Part shown: positions 24,478 through 33,978 of the stretch, piece by piece
Layout: each line of letters opens with the position of its first letter
Position numbering within the stretch: the stretch's first letter is position 1
Assembly: GCF_000016065.1 (NCBI RefSeq)
Contig: NC_009092.1
Coordinates: 1,240,001-1,304,000 of the forward strand
Source of the DNA: Shewanella loihica PV-4
GTDB taxonomy: Bacteria; Pseudomonadota; Gammaproteobacteria; Enterobacterales; Shewanellaceae
Length of the DNA: 64,000 nucleotides
Direction: 5' to 3'
Notes under the pieces: model-generated
The model's database searches: none
Told to the model about the DNA's origin: nothing
What the model saw: the letters and a program-made list of their open reading frames with translations, nothing else
Position numbers and translations under genes: made by a program

Positions 24478-26037
24478 TTGAGCAAGAAACTATTTAAGTC
24501 AGGCATGATCGTGAGTGCTATGACGCTGATTTCTCGTGTTTTAGGCTTAGTGCGAGACGTGGTTATCGCCAATTTGATGGGGGCCGGGAGTAGCGCCGAC
24601 GTCTTCTTTTTTGCCAACAAGATCCCAAATTTTTTACGCCGATTATTTGCCGAAGGTGCCTTCGCCCAGGCCTTCGTGCCTGTCTTGACCGAATATCAAG
24701 AGAAACATGACGACCAGGCGGTTCGCGAGTTGCTCGCCAAGGTGGCCGGTACGCTCGGGCTGGTGGTGACCTTGGTGACTCTGATGGGGGTGATCGCCTC
24801 GCCACTATTAACGGCCCTGTTTGGCGGCGGTTGGTTCCTGGCCTGGCTAAACGATGAGCCAAATGGTCAGAAATTTGAGCTGGCATCACTAATGCTGAAG
24901 ATCACCTTTCCCTATCTCTGGTTTATTACCTTTACCGCCTTGGCGGGATCGATACTCAACACACGTGGCCGATTTGCGGTATCGGCCTTTACCCCGGTGT
25001 TTTTAAATGTGGCCATCATCAGTGCGGCGCTGTTTCTGGCGCCTAAGCTCGATCAGCCGGAGATAGGCCTTGCTTGGGGCGTTTTCGCCGGTGGCCTGAT
25101 CCAGTTTTTATTCCAAATTCCTTTTCTATTTAGAGAGAAGGCCTTGGTTAAGCCGTCGTGGGGTTGGCATCACCCGGGCGTCGTTAAGATCCGCACCCTG
25201 ATGCTGCCCGCGCTGTTTGGCGTGTCTGTGTCGCAGATCAATCTGCTGCTCGATACCTTTATTGCCAGTTTCTTGGTGACGGGCTCCATCAGCTGGCTCT
25301 ACTACTCAGATCGACTGCTGGAATTCCCCTTAGGTCTGTTTGGTATCGCCATCGCTACCGTTATCTTGCCGGCGCTGTCGAAGAAGCATGTTAACGCCGA
25401 GGGGGATGGTTTTGCCAAAACGATGGATTGGGGGATCAAGGCGATTTTGCTGATGGGGGTGCCTGCCATGTGCGGCCTGATCGTCTTGGCAAAGCCCATG
25501 TTGATGGTGCTCTTCATGCGCGGCGCCTTCACGCTAGATGATGTGGATATGGCCTCTTATAGTTTAATGGCCTATGGTTCGGGGCTGCTGAGTTTCATGC
25601 TGATCAAGGTGCTGGCGCCGGGCTATTACTCCCGTCAGGATACCAAAACCCCTGTGCGTTACGGCATAGTCGCCATGGTGAGTAACATGGTGTTTAACCT
25701 GATTTTTGTGTTTCCATTCGGTTATGTGGGCTTGGCGATTGCCACCTCGTTATCGGCGCTGCTCAATGCAAGTCTGCTTTACCGCGGCCTGCATCGCGCG
25801 GGGGTGTACCAAATTCCTCGTCAGACCTTTGTGTTTATGGGCAAAACTTTGGTTGCCGCCGCGCTGATGATCGCCGTGCTTTATCTATTGTTGCCTAGCA
25901 TTGATACCTGGCTAGCGCTTTCATTTATGGGCAGGGCAACTCAGCTGGCCTATTTGATTGGTGCAGGGGCTGTGGTCTACCTGTTGGCTATGTTATTGTT
26001 AGGAATTCGCCCCTGGAGGATGAAAGCTGGCTTTTGA
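24478..26037 (+). CDS. murJ: Lipid II flippase MurJ
   Basis: Inner-membrane MOP-superfamily protein that flips lipid II for peptidoglycan synthesis. About fourteen hydrophobic segments; family motifs MTLISRVLGLVRD, LRRLFAEGAFAQAFVPVLTEY and VLAPGYYSRQDTKTPV. The frame stays open upstream to 24379. The protein should begin near SKKLFKSGMIVSAMT, where family members start, at the TTG of 24478 with AGGGGGA upstream. This gives 519 aa, close to the E. coli length; GTG 24457 is an alternative. First gene of a six-gene run through ispH. Confidence 0.93.
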   Translation: MSKKLFKSGMIVSAMTLISRVLGLVRDVVIANLMGAGSSADVFFFANKIPNFLRRLFAEGAFAQAFVPVLTEYQEKHDDQAVRELLAKVAGTLGLVVTLVTLMGVIASPLLTALFGGGWFLAWLNDEPNGQKFELASLMLKITFPYLWFITFTALAGSILNTRGRFAVSAFTPVFLNVAIISAALFLAPKLDQPEIGLAWGVFAGGLIQFLFQIPFLFREKALVKPSWGWHHPGVVKIRTLMLPALFGVSVSQINLLLDTFIASFLVTGSISWLYYSDRLLEFPLGLFGIAIATVILPALSKKHVNAEGDGFAKTMDWGIKAILLMGVPAMCGLIVLAKPMLMVLFMRGAFTLDDVDMASYSLMAYGSGLLSFMLIKVLAPGYYSRQDTKTPVRYGIVAMVSNMVFNLIFVFPFGYVGLAIATSLSALLNASLLYRGLHRAGVYQIPRQTFVFMGKTLVAAALMIAVLYLLLPSIDTWLALSFMGRATQLAYLIGAGAVVYLLAMLLLGIRPWRMKAGF

Positions 26038-26063
26038 TTGCTGATTATCCTTCTCAGCTGGTA

Positions 26064-26069
26064 TATAAT
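26064..26069 (+). promoter_or_regulatory. Candidate -10 element before ribF
   Basis: A perfect TATAAT lies 34 bases before the ribF start, between murJ and ribF. No good -35 stands at 17 bases, so it may be a weak or extended promoter internal to the operon. Confidence 0.35.
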
Positions 26070-26102
26070 CCGCGAACTTATGCTTGCTAGTTATTGAATG
26101 TA

Positions 26103-27038
26103 ATGGAACTGATCCGCGGTATACATAATATTTTACCCAGACACCAGGGTTGCGTGCTGACTATTGGGAACTTTGACGGCGTGCATCGTGGGCATGCCGA
26201 AGTCATTGCTGCCCTTGTAAAAAAAGCCAAGCAACATGGGGTTCCTGCAACACTCATGACATTCGAACCTCAGCCGCAAGAGTTGTTTAAGGGGGATAAT
26301 GCCCCGGCCAGGCTGAGTTTGCTGCGCGATAAGATCGTCTTGCTCGATGAGCTGGGCATAGATCGTCTGCTGTGCGTCAATTTTAATCAGAAGTTTGCCG
26401 CCATGCCGGCAGAAGCCTTTATCGAGGATCTCCTGGTAAAACAGCTAGGAGTGAAATACCTGGTGGTGGGGGATGACTTCTGTTTTGGCAAGCAGCGCCG
26501 CGGTAATTTTGAGATGTTAAAGGCCGCCGGTGAAAAATATGGTTTCGCCGTGGTCAATACCCATAGCTTTATCCTAGGGGATAAACGGGTGAGCTCCACA
26601 GAGATTCGTGGGCTGCTCGCCAAGGGGAACCTAGAGCAGGCAAGGCGCCTGCTCGGCCATCCATATGCCCTGAGCGGTAAGGTTGCCCATGGTGAGAAAA
26701 TCGGCCGCACCATAGGTTTCCCCACTGCCAATATCGCCTTGAAACGTAAGGTGTCGCCGGTCAGGGGCGTCTTTGCCGTCAAGCTGTATTGGGACGGAAG
26801 CGATATCTATGAAGGGGTGGCCAACGTCGGCTTTAGGCCCACGGTCAACGGACAAAATTGTCAGTTAGAAGTCCATCTGTTTGATTTTGAAGGAGACCTG
26901 TATGGTCGCACCGTCGAAGTCGAGTTGGTGGCAAAGATTAGGGATGAACAGCCATTTAAGTCTTTAGATGCGCTGAAGCTACAAATTAAAGATGATGCTG
27001 ACAGGGCCAAGGCCCTGCTTGGCTGCGATGCAGGCTGA
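26103..27038 (+). CDS. ribF: Bifunctional riboflavin kinase / FAD synthetase
   Basis: Makes FMN from riboflavin and FAD from FMN. At 311 aa it has the usual length. The N-terminal nucleotidyltransferase half has LTIGNFDGVHRGH, VVGDDFCFGKQRRGN and SSTEIRGLLAKG. The C-terminal riboflavin kinase half begins near 185, with GRTIGFPTANIALK and GVANVGFRPTV. I chose the ATG at 26103 over the upstream TTG (26094) because it gives the family N-terminus. The gene lies between murJ and ileS, as in E. coli. Confidence 0.95.
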   Translation: MELIRGIHNILPRHQGCVLTIGNFDGVHRGHAEVIAALVKKAKQHGVPATLMTFEPQPQELFKGDNAPARLSLLRDKIVLLDELGIDRLLCVNFNQKFAAMPAEAFIEDLLVKQLGVKYLVVGDDFCFGKQRRGNFEMLKAAGEKYGFAVVNTHSFILGDKRVSSTEIRGLLAKGNLEQARRLLGHPYALSGKVAHGEKIGRTIGFPTANIALKRKVSPVRGVFAVKLYWDGSDIYEGVANVGFRPTVNGQNCQLEVHLFDFEGDLYGRTVEVELVAKIRDEQPFKSLDALKLQIKDDADRAKALLGCDAG

Positions 27039-27070
27039 GAGCAATCAGCTAAATTAACGGTATAGGATCA

Positions 27071-29893
27071 ATGAGCGACTATAAATCTACTTTAAACTTG
27101 CCGGAAACTGAGTTTCCGATGCGTGGTAATCTGGCACAACGTGAGCCAGAGATGTTGAAATCTTGGACAGAAAAGAAACTGTACCAAAAGATTCGTGAAA
27201 GCCGCACAGGTGCCAAGCCATTCATTCTGCATGATGGCCCACCGTACGCTAACGGTAGCATTCATATTGGTCACTCAGTAAATAAGATCCTTAAAGACAT
27301 TATTATCAAGTCTAAGACCCTGTCGGGTTTTGACGCGCCATATATTCCAGGTTGGGACTGTCACGGTTTGCCAATCGAGCTTAAGGTCGAGCAGAAAGTG
27401 GGTAAGCCTGGCCAGAAGGTCTCTGCGGCCGAGTTTCGTCAGAAGTGTCGCGAATACGCTGCTGCCCAGGTAGATGGTCAGCGTGAAGACTTTATCCGTC
27501 TTGGCGTGCTGGGCGACTGGCAAAATCCTTACCTCACCATGAACTTCGACACCGAAGCCAACATAGTTCGCTCTTTGGCTAAGGTGATCGACAACGGCCA
27601 CCTGCACAAAGGTGTTAAGCCTGTGCACTGGTGTACCGATTGTGGTTCAGCACTGGCTGAAGCGGAAGTCGAATATGAAGATAAGACTTCACCTGCCATC
27701 GATGTTGCCTTTGTGGCGGTCGATCAAGCGGCTGTGCTGGCTAAATTCGGATTAGAGCAATCTGACGCCGAAGTGGCGACCGTTATCTGGACCACAACGC
27801 CTTGGACACTGCCTGCTAACCGCGGCCTCTCAATGGCCGGTGATATCGATTACGATCTGGTTGAGTTCACTAAAGATGGCAGCAAGCGCGCGATTATTGT
27901 GGCGCAGGAGCTGGTTGAGTCTTGCATCGAGCGTTACGGCGCCGAGTTGCACAGTGTGCTGGGCACAGTGAAAGGTCAGGCGCTGGAGTTGCTGCGCTTT
28001 AAGCATCCTTTCTATGATTTCGATGTGCCTGTCATCATAGGCGACCACGTCACTGTTGATTCGGGTACCGGTGTGGTACACACGGCTCCTGGCCACGGTC
28101 AGGACGACTTTGTTATCGGGCAAAAATATGGTCTGGAAGTGGCTAACCCTGTAGGGGATAACGGTGTCTACAAGCCAGATACCGAGTTCTTCGCCGGCCA
28201 ACATGTCTTTAAAGCCAACGATAATGTGGTTGCACTGCTCGAAGAGAAGGGCGCACTGCTGAATCATGTGGCTTATCGTCACAGCTACCCACACTGCTGG
28301 CGCCATAAGACACCTATTATCTTCCGCGCGACGCCGCAGTGGTTCATCTCTATGGACCAAAAAGGTTTACGTACTCAGTCGCTGAGCGAGATCGAGAAGA
28401 CGCAATGGATCCCTGACTGGGGTCAGAGCCGTATCGAGAAGATGGTCGAGAACCGCCCTGACTGGTGTATCTCACGTCAACGTACCTGGGGCGTGCCTAT
28501 CACCCTGTTTGTACACCGTGATACCGAAGAGTTACACCCTGACAGTGTTGCCCTGATGGAGCGCGTTGCCCATCGCATCGAGCAAGAAGGTATTCAGGCT
28601 TGGTGGGATCTCGACGCCGCAGAGCTGTTAGGCGAAGAGGCCGACCAATACCGTAAGGTCACCGATACCCTAGATGTCTGGTATGACTCAGGCTCTACCT
28701 TCTCATCTGTGGTTGCCGCGCGTCCTGAATACAATGGTCATCCTGTTGACCTTTACCTAGAAGGTAGCGACCAGCACCGTGGTTGGTTCATGTCATCACT
28801 GATGATCTCTACCGCCATGAACGGCAAGGCGCCTTACAAGCAGGTATTGACCCATGGTTTCACCGTGGATGGTCAGGGCCGTAAGATGTCAAAGTCGATC
28901 GGTAACGTGATCGCCCCGCTGCAAGTCACCAATAAGCTAGGCGCCGACATTTTGCGTCTTTGGGTGGCGGCGACCGATTATAGCGGTGAGATGACAGTGT
29001 CTGATGAGATCCTTAAGCGTAGCGCCGATGCTTACCGTCGTATCCGTAACACGGCGCGTTTCCTGCTGGCTAACCTAAATGGTTTCGATCCGGTAAACGA
29101 CACCGTTGCCATCGAAGATATGGTGGCGCTGGATCGCTGGGTGGTGCGCCGCGCTGCCGCCTTGCAAGCCGAGATCTTAGAGGCTTACGAGCAATATAAC
29201 TTCCACCTAGTGACTCAGAAGCTGATGCAGTTCTGCTCTGTTGAGCTTGGCAGCTTCTATCTGGATATCATCAAAGACAGACAGTACACGGCTAAGCGTG
29301 ACAGCCTGGCACGTCGTAGCTGTCAGAGCGCGCTGTTCCTGATCGCCGAAGCCATGGTGCGCTGGATTGCGCCAATCCTGAGCTTTACCGCCGATGAGGT
29401 ATGGCAGTCGCTGCCGGGCGAGCGTGAAGAGTTTGTCTTTACTCAGACTTGGTTCGAAGGCCTGGTCTCTGTGACCCTAGATAGTGACCTGAGCGACGAT
29501 TATTGGGCAAATCTCATCACAGTACGTGATGAGGTGAACAAGGCCATCGAGCAGGCGCGCCGCGAGCAGCGTGTCGGCGGTTCGTTAGAAGCCGAAGTGA
29601 CTATCTATGCCGATGAGGCCTTAACAGAGTCTCTGGCGCTGCTGGGTGATGAGCTGCGCTTCGTGTTGCTGACCTCTAATACTCAGATTGCCCCGCTGGC
29701 GAACGCCGGTGACGATGCGGTTGAGACAGAGCTGGCTGGTCTTAAGCTATTAGTGGATAAGACAGAGGCGGCCAAGTGCGATCGCTGCTGGCATCACAGA
29801 GAAGATGTGGGTCAGGTTGAAGCGCATCCACTGCTGTGTACACGCTGTGTGACCAACATCGAAGGTGACGGCGAAGTTCGCCAGTTCGCATAA
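27071..29893 (+). CDS. ileS: Isoleucyl-tRNA synthetase
   Basis: Charges tRNA-Ile. The 940-aa class I synthetase has the HIGH motif in [16 protein letters not shown], a CP1 editing domain ([25 protein letters not shown]), the KMSKS loop [10 protein letters not shown] and a C-terminal zinc finger (CDRCWHH...CTRC). This is the bacterial, mupirocin-sensitive-type architecture. It stands 32 bases after ribF and 9 before lspA. Confidence 0.98.
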
Positions 29894-29902
29894 GGGAATC
29901 GA

Positions 29903-30415
29903 ATGCCATCTAGCTGGAAAGAGAGTGGCTTACGTTGGTATTGGGTAGTTGTATTGGTGTTCGTCGCCGATCAACTATCCAAACAATGGGTACTAGCCAA
30001 TTTTGACCTGAGAGAGTCAATCAACTTACTGCCATTTTTTAATTTCACCTATGTGAGAAATTATGGTGCCGCCTTTAGCTTTCTAAATGATGCCGGTGGG
30101 TGGCAGCGTTGGCTGTTTACCTTGGTTGCCGTCGGCTTTAGTACCTTGCTGACCGTCTGGCTGCGTAAGCAACCGAAAGGATTATGGCGACTGAATCTGG
30201 CCTATACCTTAGTGATTGGTGGGGCGCTGGGGAATTTAATTGATCGCTTGCAACATGGCTTTGTGGTCGATTTTCTCGACTTTTATTGGAAGACGAGCCA
30301 TTTCCCCGCCTTCAACATTGCCGATTCGGCGATCTGTGTCGGTGCTGGACTCATCATCTTGGATTCGTTTATTTCAGAGCGTAAGCCAAATGGCGAAGAC
30401 GTTGCAAAGGGGTAA
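29903..30415 (+). CDS. lspA: Lipoprotein signal peptidase II
   Basis: Aspartyl protease of the inner membrane that removes the signal peptide from prolipoproteins after lipidation. The 170-aa protein has four membrane helices. The two catalytic aspartates lie in GNLIDRLQHGFVVDFLDF and FNIADSAI. The position after ileS is conserved in proteobacteria. Confidence 0.97.
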   Translation: MPSSWKESGLRWYWVVVLVFVADQLSKQWVLANFDLRESINLLPFFNFTYVRNYGAAFSFLNDAGGWQRWLFTLVAVGFSTLLTVWLRKQPKGLWRLNLAYTLVIGGALGNLIDRLQHGFVVDFLDFYWKTSHFPAFNIADSAICVGAGLIILDSFISERKPNGEDVAKG

Positions 30416-30418
30416 GAA

Positions 30419-30841
30419 GTGACTGTTACACGTTCATTATTGTGCCATATGAATATACTGCTGGAAGATGGTTCGACCGCCGATAGCACTAAGGCCTCTG
30501 GTAAACCGGCCAAGTTAAATATTGGCGACCAGAGTCTGAGTCCGGCATTTGAGGCCGAGCTTTCGAACCTCAAGCAAGGCGATAAGCACAGTTTTACCCT
30601 GGCAGCAGCGGATGCCTTTGGCGAGTCAAACCCGGATGCTATCCACCATATGGACAGGAGTAAGTTTCCTGCCGATATGCAGCTCGAAACTGGCGTTATC
30701 GTCAGTTTCGCCGGACCTGGTGGCAGTGAGATCCCTGGTATCGTCCGCGAGGTAGTTGGGGATTCGGTAACCGTCGATCTTAACCATCCATTGGCAGGGC
30801 GCGCGGTGACATTTGAATTGGAAGTGGTGCAGGAGCTCTAA
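30419..30841 (+). CDS. fkpB: FKBP-type peptidyl-prolyl isomerase FkpB (SlpA)
   Basis: A 140-aa SlyD-like prolyl isomerase without the His/Cys tail. It has [18 protein letters not shown], an insert-in-flap segment, and [15 protein letters not shown] at the end. The start codon is GTG at 30419 with AAGGGG upstream, three bases after lspA. It lies between lspA and ispH, as in E. coli. It is the second FKBP of this window after slyD. Confidence 0.94.
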   Translation: MTVTRSLLCHMNILLEDGSTADSTKASGKPAKLNIGDQSLSPAFEAELSNLKQGDKHSFTLAAADAFGESNPDAIHHMDRSKFPADMQLETGVIVSFAGPGGSEIPGIVREVVGDSVTVDLNHPLAGRAVTFELEVVQEL

Positions 30842-30843
30842 TC

Positions 30844-31794
30844 ATGACGCAACCTCCTCAAAGCCTGCAGATTAAATTGGCCAACCCGCGTGGTTTTTGT
30901 GCCGGTGTCGATCGGGCCATCAGCATAGTCGAGAGGGCGCTCGAGCTGTTCTCGCCGCCAATTTATGTACGTCATGAAGTGGTGCATAATCGATATGTTG
31001 TGCAAAATCTCAAAGACAGGGGCGCTGTGTTTGTCGACGAGCTAGATCAAGTGCCAGACGACAGCATAGTGATCTTCAGTGCTCACGGTGTATCCCAGGC
31101 GGTTCGCGCCGAGGCGAAAAAACGTGGCCTGCGAGTATTCGATGCCACCTGCCCATTGGTGACCAAGGTGCATCTGCAGGTCACCCGTGCCAGTCGTAAG
31201 GGGATCGAATGTATCCTTATCGGCCATGCGGGCCACCCTGAGGTTGAAGGGACCATGGGACAATACGACAACCCTGAGGGCGGCGTATTGTTGGTGGAGT
31301 CACCTGCCGATGTAGAGGCCTTAGTGGTGAAAGACCCTGATAACCTCTGCTTCGTGACACAGACGACTCTGTCTATGGATGATACAGCAGATGTGATAGC
31401 GGCTTTGCAGAAGCGTTTCCCGTCAATCCAGGGACCACGTAAGGACGATATCTGCTACGCCACCCAAAACCGACAAGATGCGGTGCGTAATGTCGCCGAT
31501 GACGTCGACCTCTTCATTGTGGTGGGTTCTAAGAACAGCTCCAACTCGAATCGTTTGATGGAACTGGCCATTAAGAAGGGCACACAGTCTTATCTTGTGG
31601 ATAATGCCGACGACATTAAACCTGAGTGGTTTAACGATATCGAGAAGGTTGCCGTTACCGCTGGCGCATCGGCGCCGGAGGTGTTGGTACAACAGGTTAT
31701 CGATGCTATCGCCAAGTTGGCACCTAGTGTGATCACCGAGGTGGAAGGGCGTAAAGAAGATACCGTATTTGCCGTACCGGCTGAACTACGCTAG
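30844..31794 (+). CDS. ispH: 4-hydroxy-3-methylbut-2-enyl diphosphate reductase
   Basis: Last enzyme of the MEP isoprenoid pathway, an iron-sulphur protein that yields IPP and DMAPP. The 316-aa product has the three cluster cysteines in [23 protein letters not shown] and [11 protein letters not shown], plus substrate-binding histidines in [12 protein letters not shown] and [11 protein letters not shown]. It is the last gene of the murJ-to-ispH run and has a terminator. Confidence 0.97.
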   Translation: MTQPPQSLQIKLANPRGFCAGVDRAISIVERALELFSPPIYVRHEVVHNRYVVQNLKDRGAVFVDELDQVPDDSIVIFSAHGVSQAVRAEAKKRGLRVFDATCPLVTKVHLQVTRASRKGIECILIGHAGHPEVEGTMGQYDNPEGGVLLVESPADVEALVVKDPDNLCFVTQTTLSMDDTADVIAALQKRFPSIQGPRKDDICYATQNRQDAVRNVADDVDLFIVVGSKNSSNSNRLMELAIKKGTQSYLVDNADDIKPEWFNDIEKVAVTAGASAPEVLVQQVIDAIAKLAPSVITEVEGRKEDTVFAVPAELR

Positions 31795-31815
31795 GTATCT
31801 TGCTGTTTTGATGAG

Positions 31816-31842
31816 AAAAGGAGGCTAAAGCCTCCTTTTTTG
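31816..31842 (+). terminator. Terminator after ispH
   Basis: AAAAGGAGGC-TAAA-GCCTCCTTTTTT is a perfect stem with a four-base loop and T-tract. Confidence 0.9.
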
Positions 31843-32025
31843 TTGCCTAAAAATTGCCCTTGGCATATCGAATTTCCTTTTTAGACCTAATATTACTAGC
31901 GAGTAACATTCGACTAATCTATGATTAACTAGTATAGTTTAAAGTTATGCTAACTTTCAGATTTTAAAAGACTAAACGACTGAAACGACTGTCAAAAGTA
32001 TGGCTAATATCGGAGATTTGACATC

Positions 32026-32547
32026 ATGGTAAAACGTGGGAAAGGGTTTTCCCTAATAGAGGTGATGGTTTCGCTCGTCATTCTTGTTATTGGCCTGATC
32101 GGCATATTTAATCTACACGTTGTTTCTAAGCGAGGCAGCTTCGAGTCTTTTCAACAGACCCAGGCTTCATACTACGCCAACGATATTATCAATCGCATGA
32201 AGTTAAATCCTAGCCAGATAGCAAATTATGCTGGCACCTATAGTGGCGCGCCAACTCTGCCAAATCCCGCCTGTACTGGCGCAGCCTTATGCTCTCCCTC
32301 TCAGACTGTCGCTTGGGATTTATATGAGTGGCGTTCAGCGTTTATCGGTGCGGCTGAGGTCGTGGGAGGGCAAAATGTAGGAGGACTTGATACTCCGACA
32401 GCTTGCGTTACGGTTAATGGGAATACCGTAAATGTTGTTATGGCGTGGAAAGGGATAAGAGCTACCTCTGATGCAGGAAGCTCGAGTGATTGCGGCACAG
32501 CAAGCAATCGACGTCGTCTTTACTCAATACAAACAGTGATCATCTAG
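32026..32547 (+). CDS. pilV: Type IV pilus minor pilin PilV
   Basis: A 173-aa minor pilin. The prepilin cleavage site is in KRGKG|FSLIEVMVSLVILVIGLIGIFNL, with the Glu at +5 needed for assembly. The C-terminal part contains a disulphide-type Cys pattern. GGAG precedes the ATG by nine bases. First gene of a tight six-gene operon; pilW starts directly after its stop. Lower GC and more A/T-ending codons than the preceding ispH operon. Confidence 0.9.
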   Translation: MVKRGKGFSLIEVMVSLVILVIGLIGIFNLHVVSKRGSFESFQQTQASYYANDIINRMKLNPSQIANYAGTYSGAPTLPNPACTGAALCSPSQTVAWDLYEWRSAFIGAAEVVGGQNVGGLDTPTACVTVNGNTVNVVMAWKGIRATSDAGSSSDCGTASNRRRLYSIQTVII

Positions 32548-33534
32548 ATGAATATGGCTTTGAAAATAAAAAATAAGCAAAAGGGCCTGTCACTTGTAGA
32601 AATGATGGTAGCTCTAGTTATAAGTCTGTTTTTATCGGCTGGGCTTTTTACCATGTTTAGTATGTCGTCTTCGAATGTAACGACTACGAGCCAGTTTAAT
32701 CAATTGCAAGAAAATGGACGGATAGCGCTTGCCATAATGGAGCGAGATATCTCTCAGCTTGGATTTATGGGGGATATTACGGGGACGGATTTTGTTGTTG
32801 GGACAAACACTGTACTTGAAGTGCCCACATCAGGTTTCATTGATTGTGTTGGCGCTGGATTAAATAATGCGACGCTTCCTAATACGCAACCTGCTCATTT
32901 CAGGCGGTTGTGGGGATACGAAAGTGGCGTTGGAGGTAGCTCTTTAAGCTGCTTGGCTGGTGTAACGGTTAATAAAAATACCGATGTATTACAGATGAAA
33001 CGCTTTATTGGGCCCAATGTAGCAAATGGTAATAGTGATGCCATATTTGCTGCTACGAACTCTAGTGAAGTTGCATTTTTCGTCGGTGCTAACCCAGTAG
33101 CAGCCCTAACCAATCCAAGGATCTGGGAATATCAGCATCATGTTTACTATATTGCAGATGATGCAGCAGGTACTCCAGTATTACGACGAATTACTCTAAC
33201 AAATAAGGGAATGAATAACTTTGAGCAATTAGTGGAAGGAATAGAAAATGTTCGTTTCCTTTATGGATTTGATAATGATGGCGATAGCACGCCAGATCGC
33301 TACATTCCCGAATCCCAAGTGACCTCGCTAATGTGGGATAACGAATCATTTCAGCGTTTGGTTGCGATAAAAGTTTTTGTTTTGGTTCGTTCTGTCCAGA
33401 ATGACCCATCATATACGAATGAGACCACTTATCAATTGGGTGATAAGCAGATACAGCCTATCAAAGATAATTTTAGACGTAAGGTTATGTCGACAACGGT
33501 GGTATTGGAAAACCCAGTACTAATAAGGAGCTAA
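32548..33534 (+). CDS. pilW: Type IV pilus minor pilin PilW
   Basis: A 328-aa minor pilin with the cleavage motif KQKG|LSLVEMMVALVISLFLSAGLF near residue 13. It has the long globular domain typical of PilW, in which a PilW-type core (about 210-320) includes EGIENVRFLYGFDNDGD. It forms, with PilV and PilX, the priming complex at the pilus tip that carries PilY1. It immediately follows pilV and lies 2 bases before pilX. Confidence 0.9.
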   Translation: MNMALKIKNKQKGLSLVEMMVALVISLFLSAGLFTMFSMSSSNVTTTSQFNQLQENGRIALAIMERDISQLGFMGDITGTDFVVGTNTVLEVPTSGFIDCVGAGLNNATLPNTQPAHFRRLWGYESGVGGSSLSCLAGVTVNKNTDVLQMKRFIGPNVANGNSDAIFAATNSSEVAFFVGANPVAALTNPRIWEYQHHVYYIADDAAGTPVLRRITLTNKGMNNFEQLVEGIENVRFLYGFDNDGDSTPDRYIPESQVTSLMWDNESFQRLVAIKVFVLVRSVQNDPSYTNETTYQLGDKQIQPIKDNFRRKVMSTTVVLENPVLIRS

Positions 33535-33536
33535 AG

Positions 33537-33974
33537 ATGATGAAAAAACAGCAGGGGATAGTACTTTTTCTTTCCCTGATAATTCTCATTATCATGACTG
33601 TAATAGGTGTTGCTTTAGCTGTTAACTCTACACAGTCTCTTCGTATGGCTGGTGCTGGCTCTGAAAGAATTGAAGCTAAGGCAATAGCTGACGGTGGGCT
33701 TTCGCAAGTTATTGATAATTATTCCGGTGCCGCTTTTGCCAATCTTTCTAATAAGGTCACCGAGACAACTTTTAGTAGTACGCAAGTGATAACCCCACTC
33801 CCTGAGACAGCAGTTAAGGATGTTGGTTGTCAAAGAACTACCAACGCCACAGGGGCTAACTTAGTGAGTTGTCGTCGTGCTCAGGTTACCAGTACTGCCG
33901 TTTTTGGCCGTGACAATCTCGGCTCTCTAACAGTAGCTTCAGGCATCGAACAGCAAGTACTTACAGGAAACTAG
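33537..33974 (+). CDS. pilX: Type IV pilus assembly protein PilX
   Basis: A 145-aa protein starting MMKKQQG|IVLFLSLIILIIMTVIG. It has a pilin-like cleavage site but no Glu at +5, as usual for PilX, followed by SLRMAGAGSERIEAKAIADGG. AAGGAG lies six bases before the ATG pair. It should act with PilV and PilW in presenting PilY1. Confidence 0.88.
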   Translation: MMKKQQGIVLFLSLIILIIMTVIGVALAVNSTQSLRMAGAGSERIEAKAIADGGLSQVIDNYSGAAFANLSNKVTETTFSSTQVITPLPETAVKDVGCQRTTNATGANLVSCRRAQVTSTAVFGRDNLGSLTVASGIEQQVLTGN

Positions 33975-33978
33975 GATT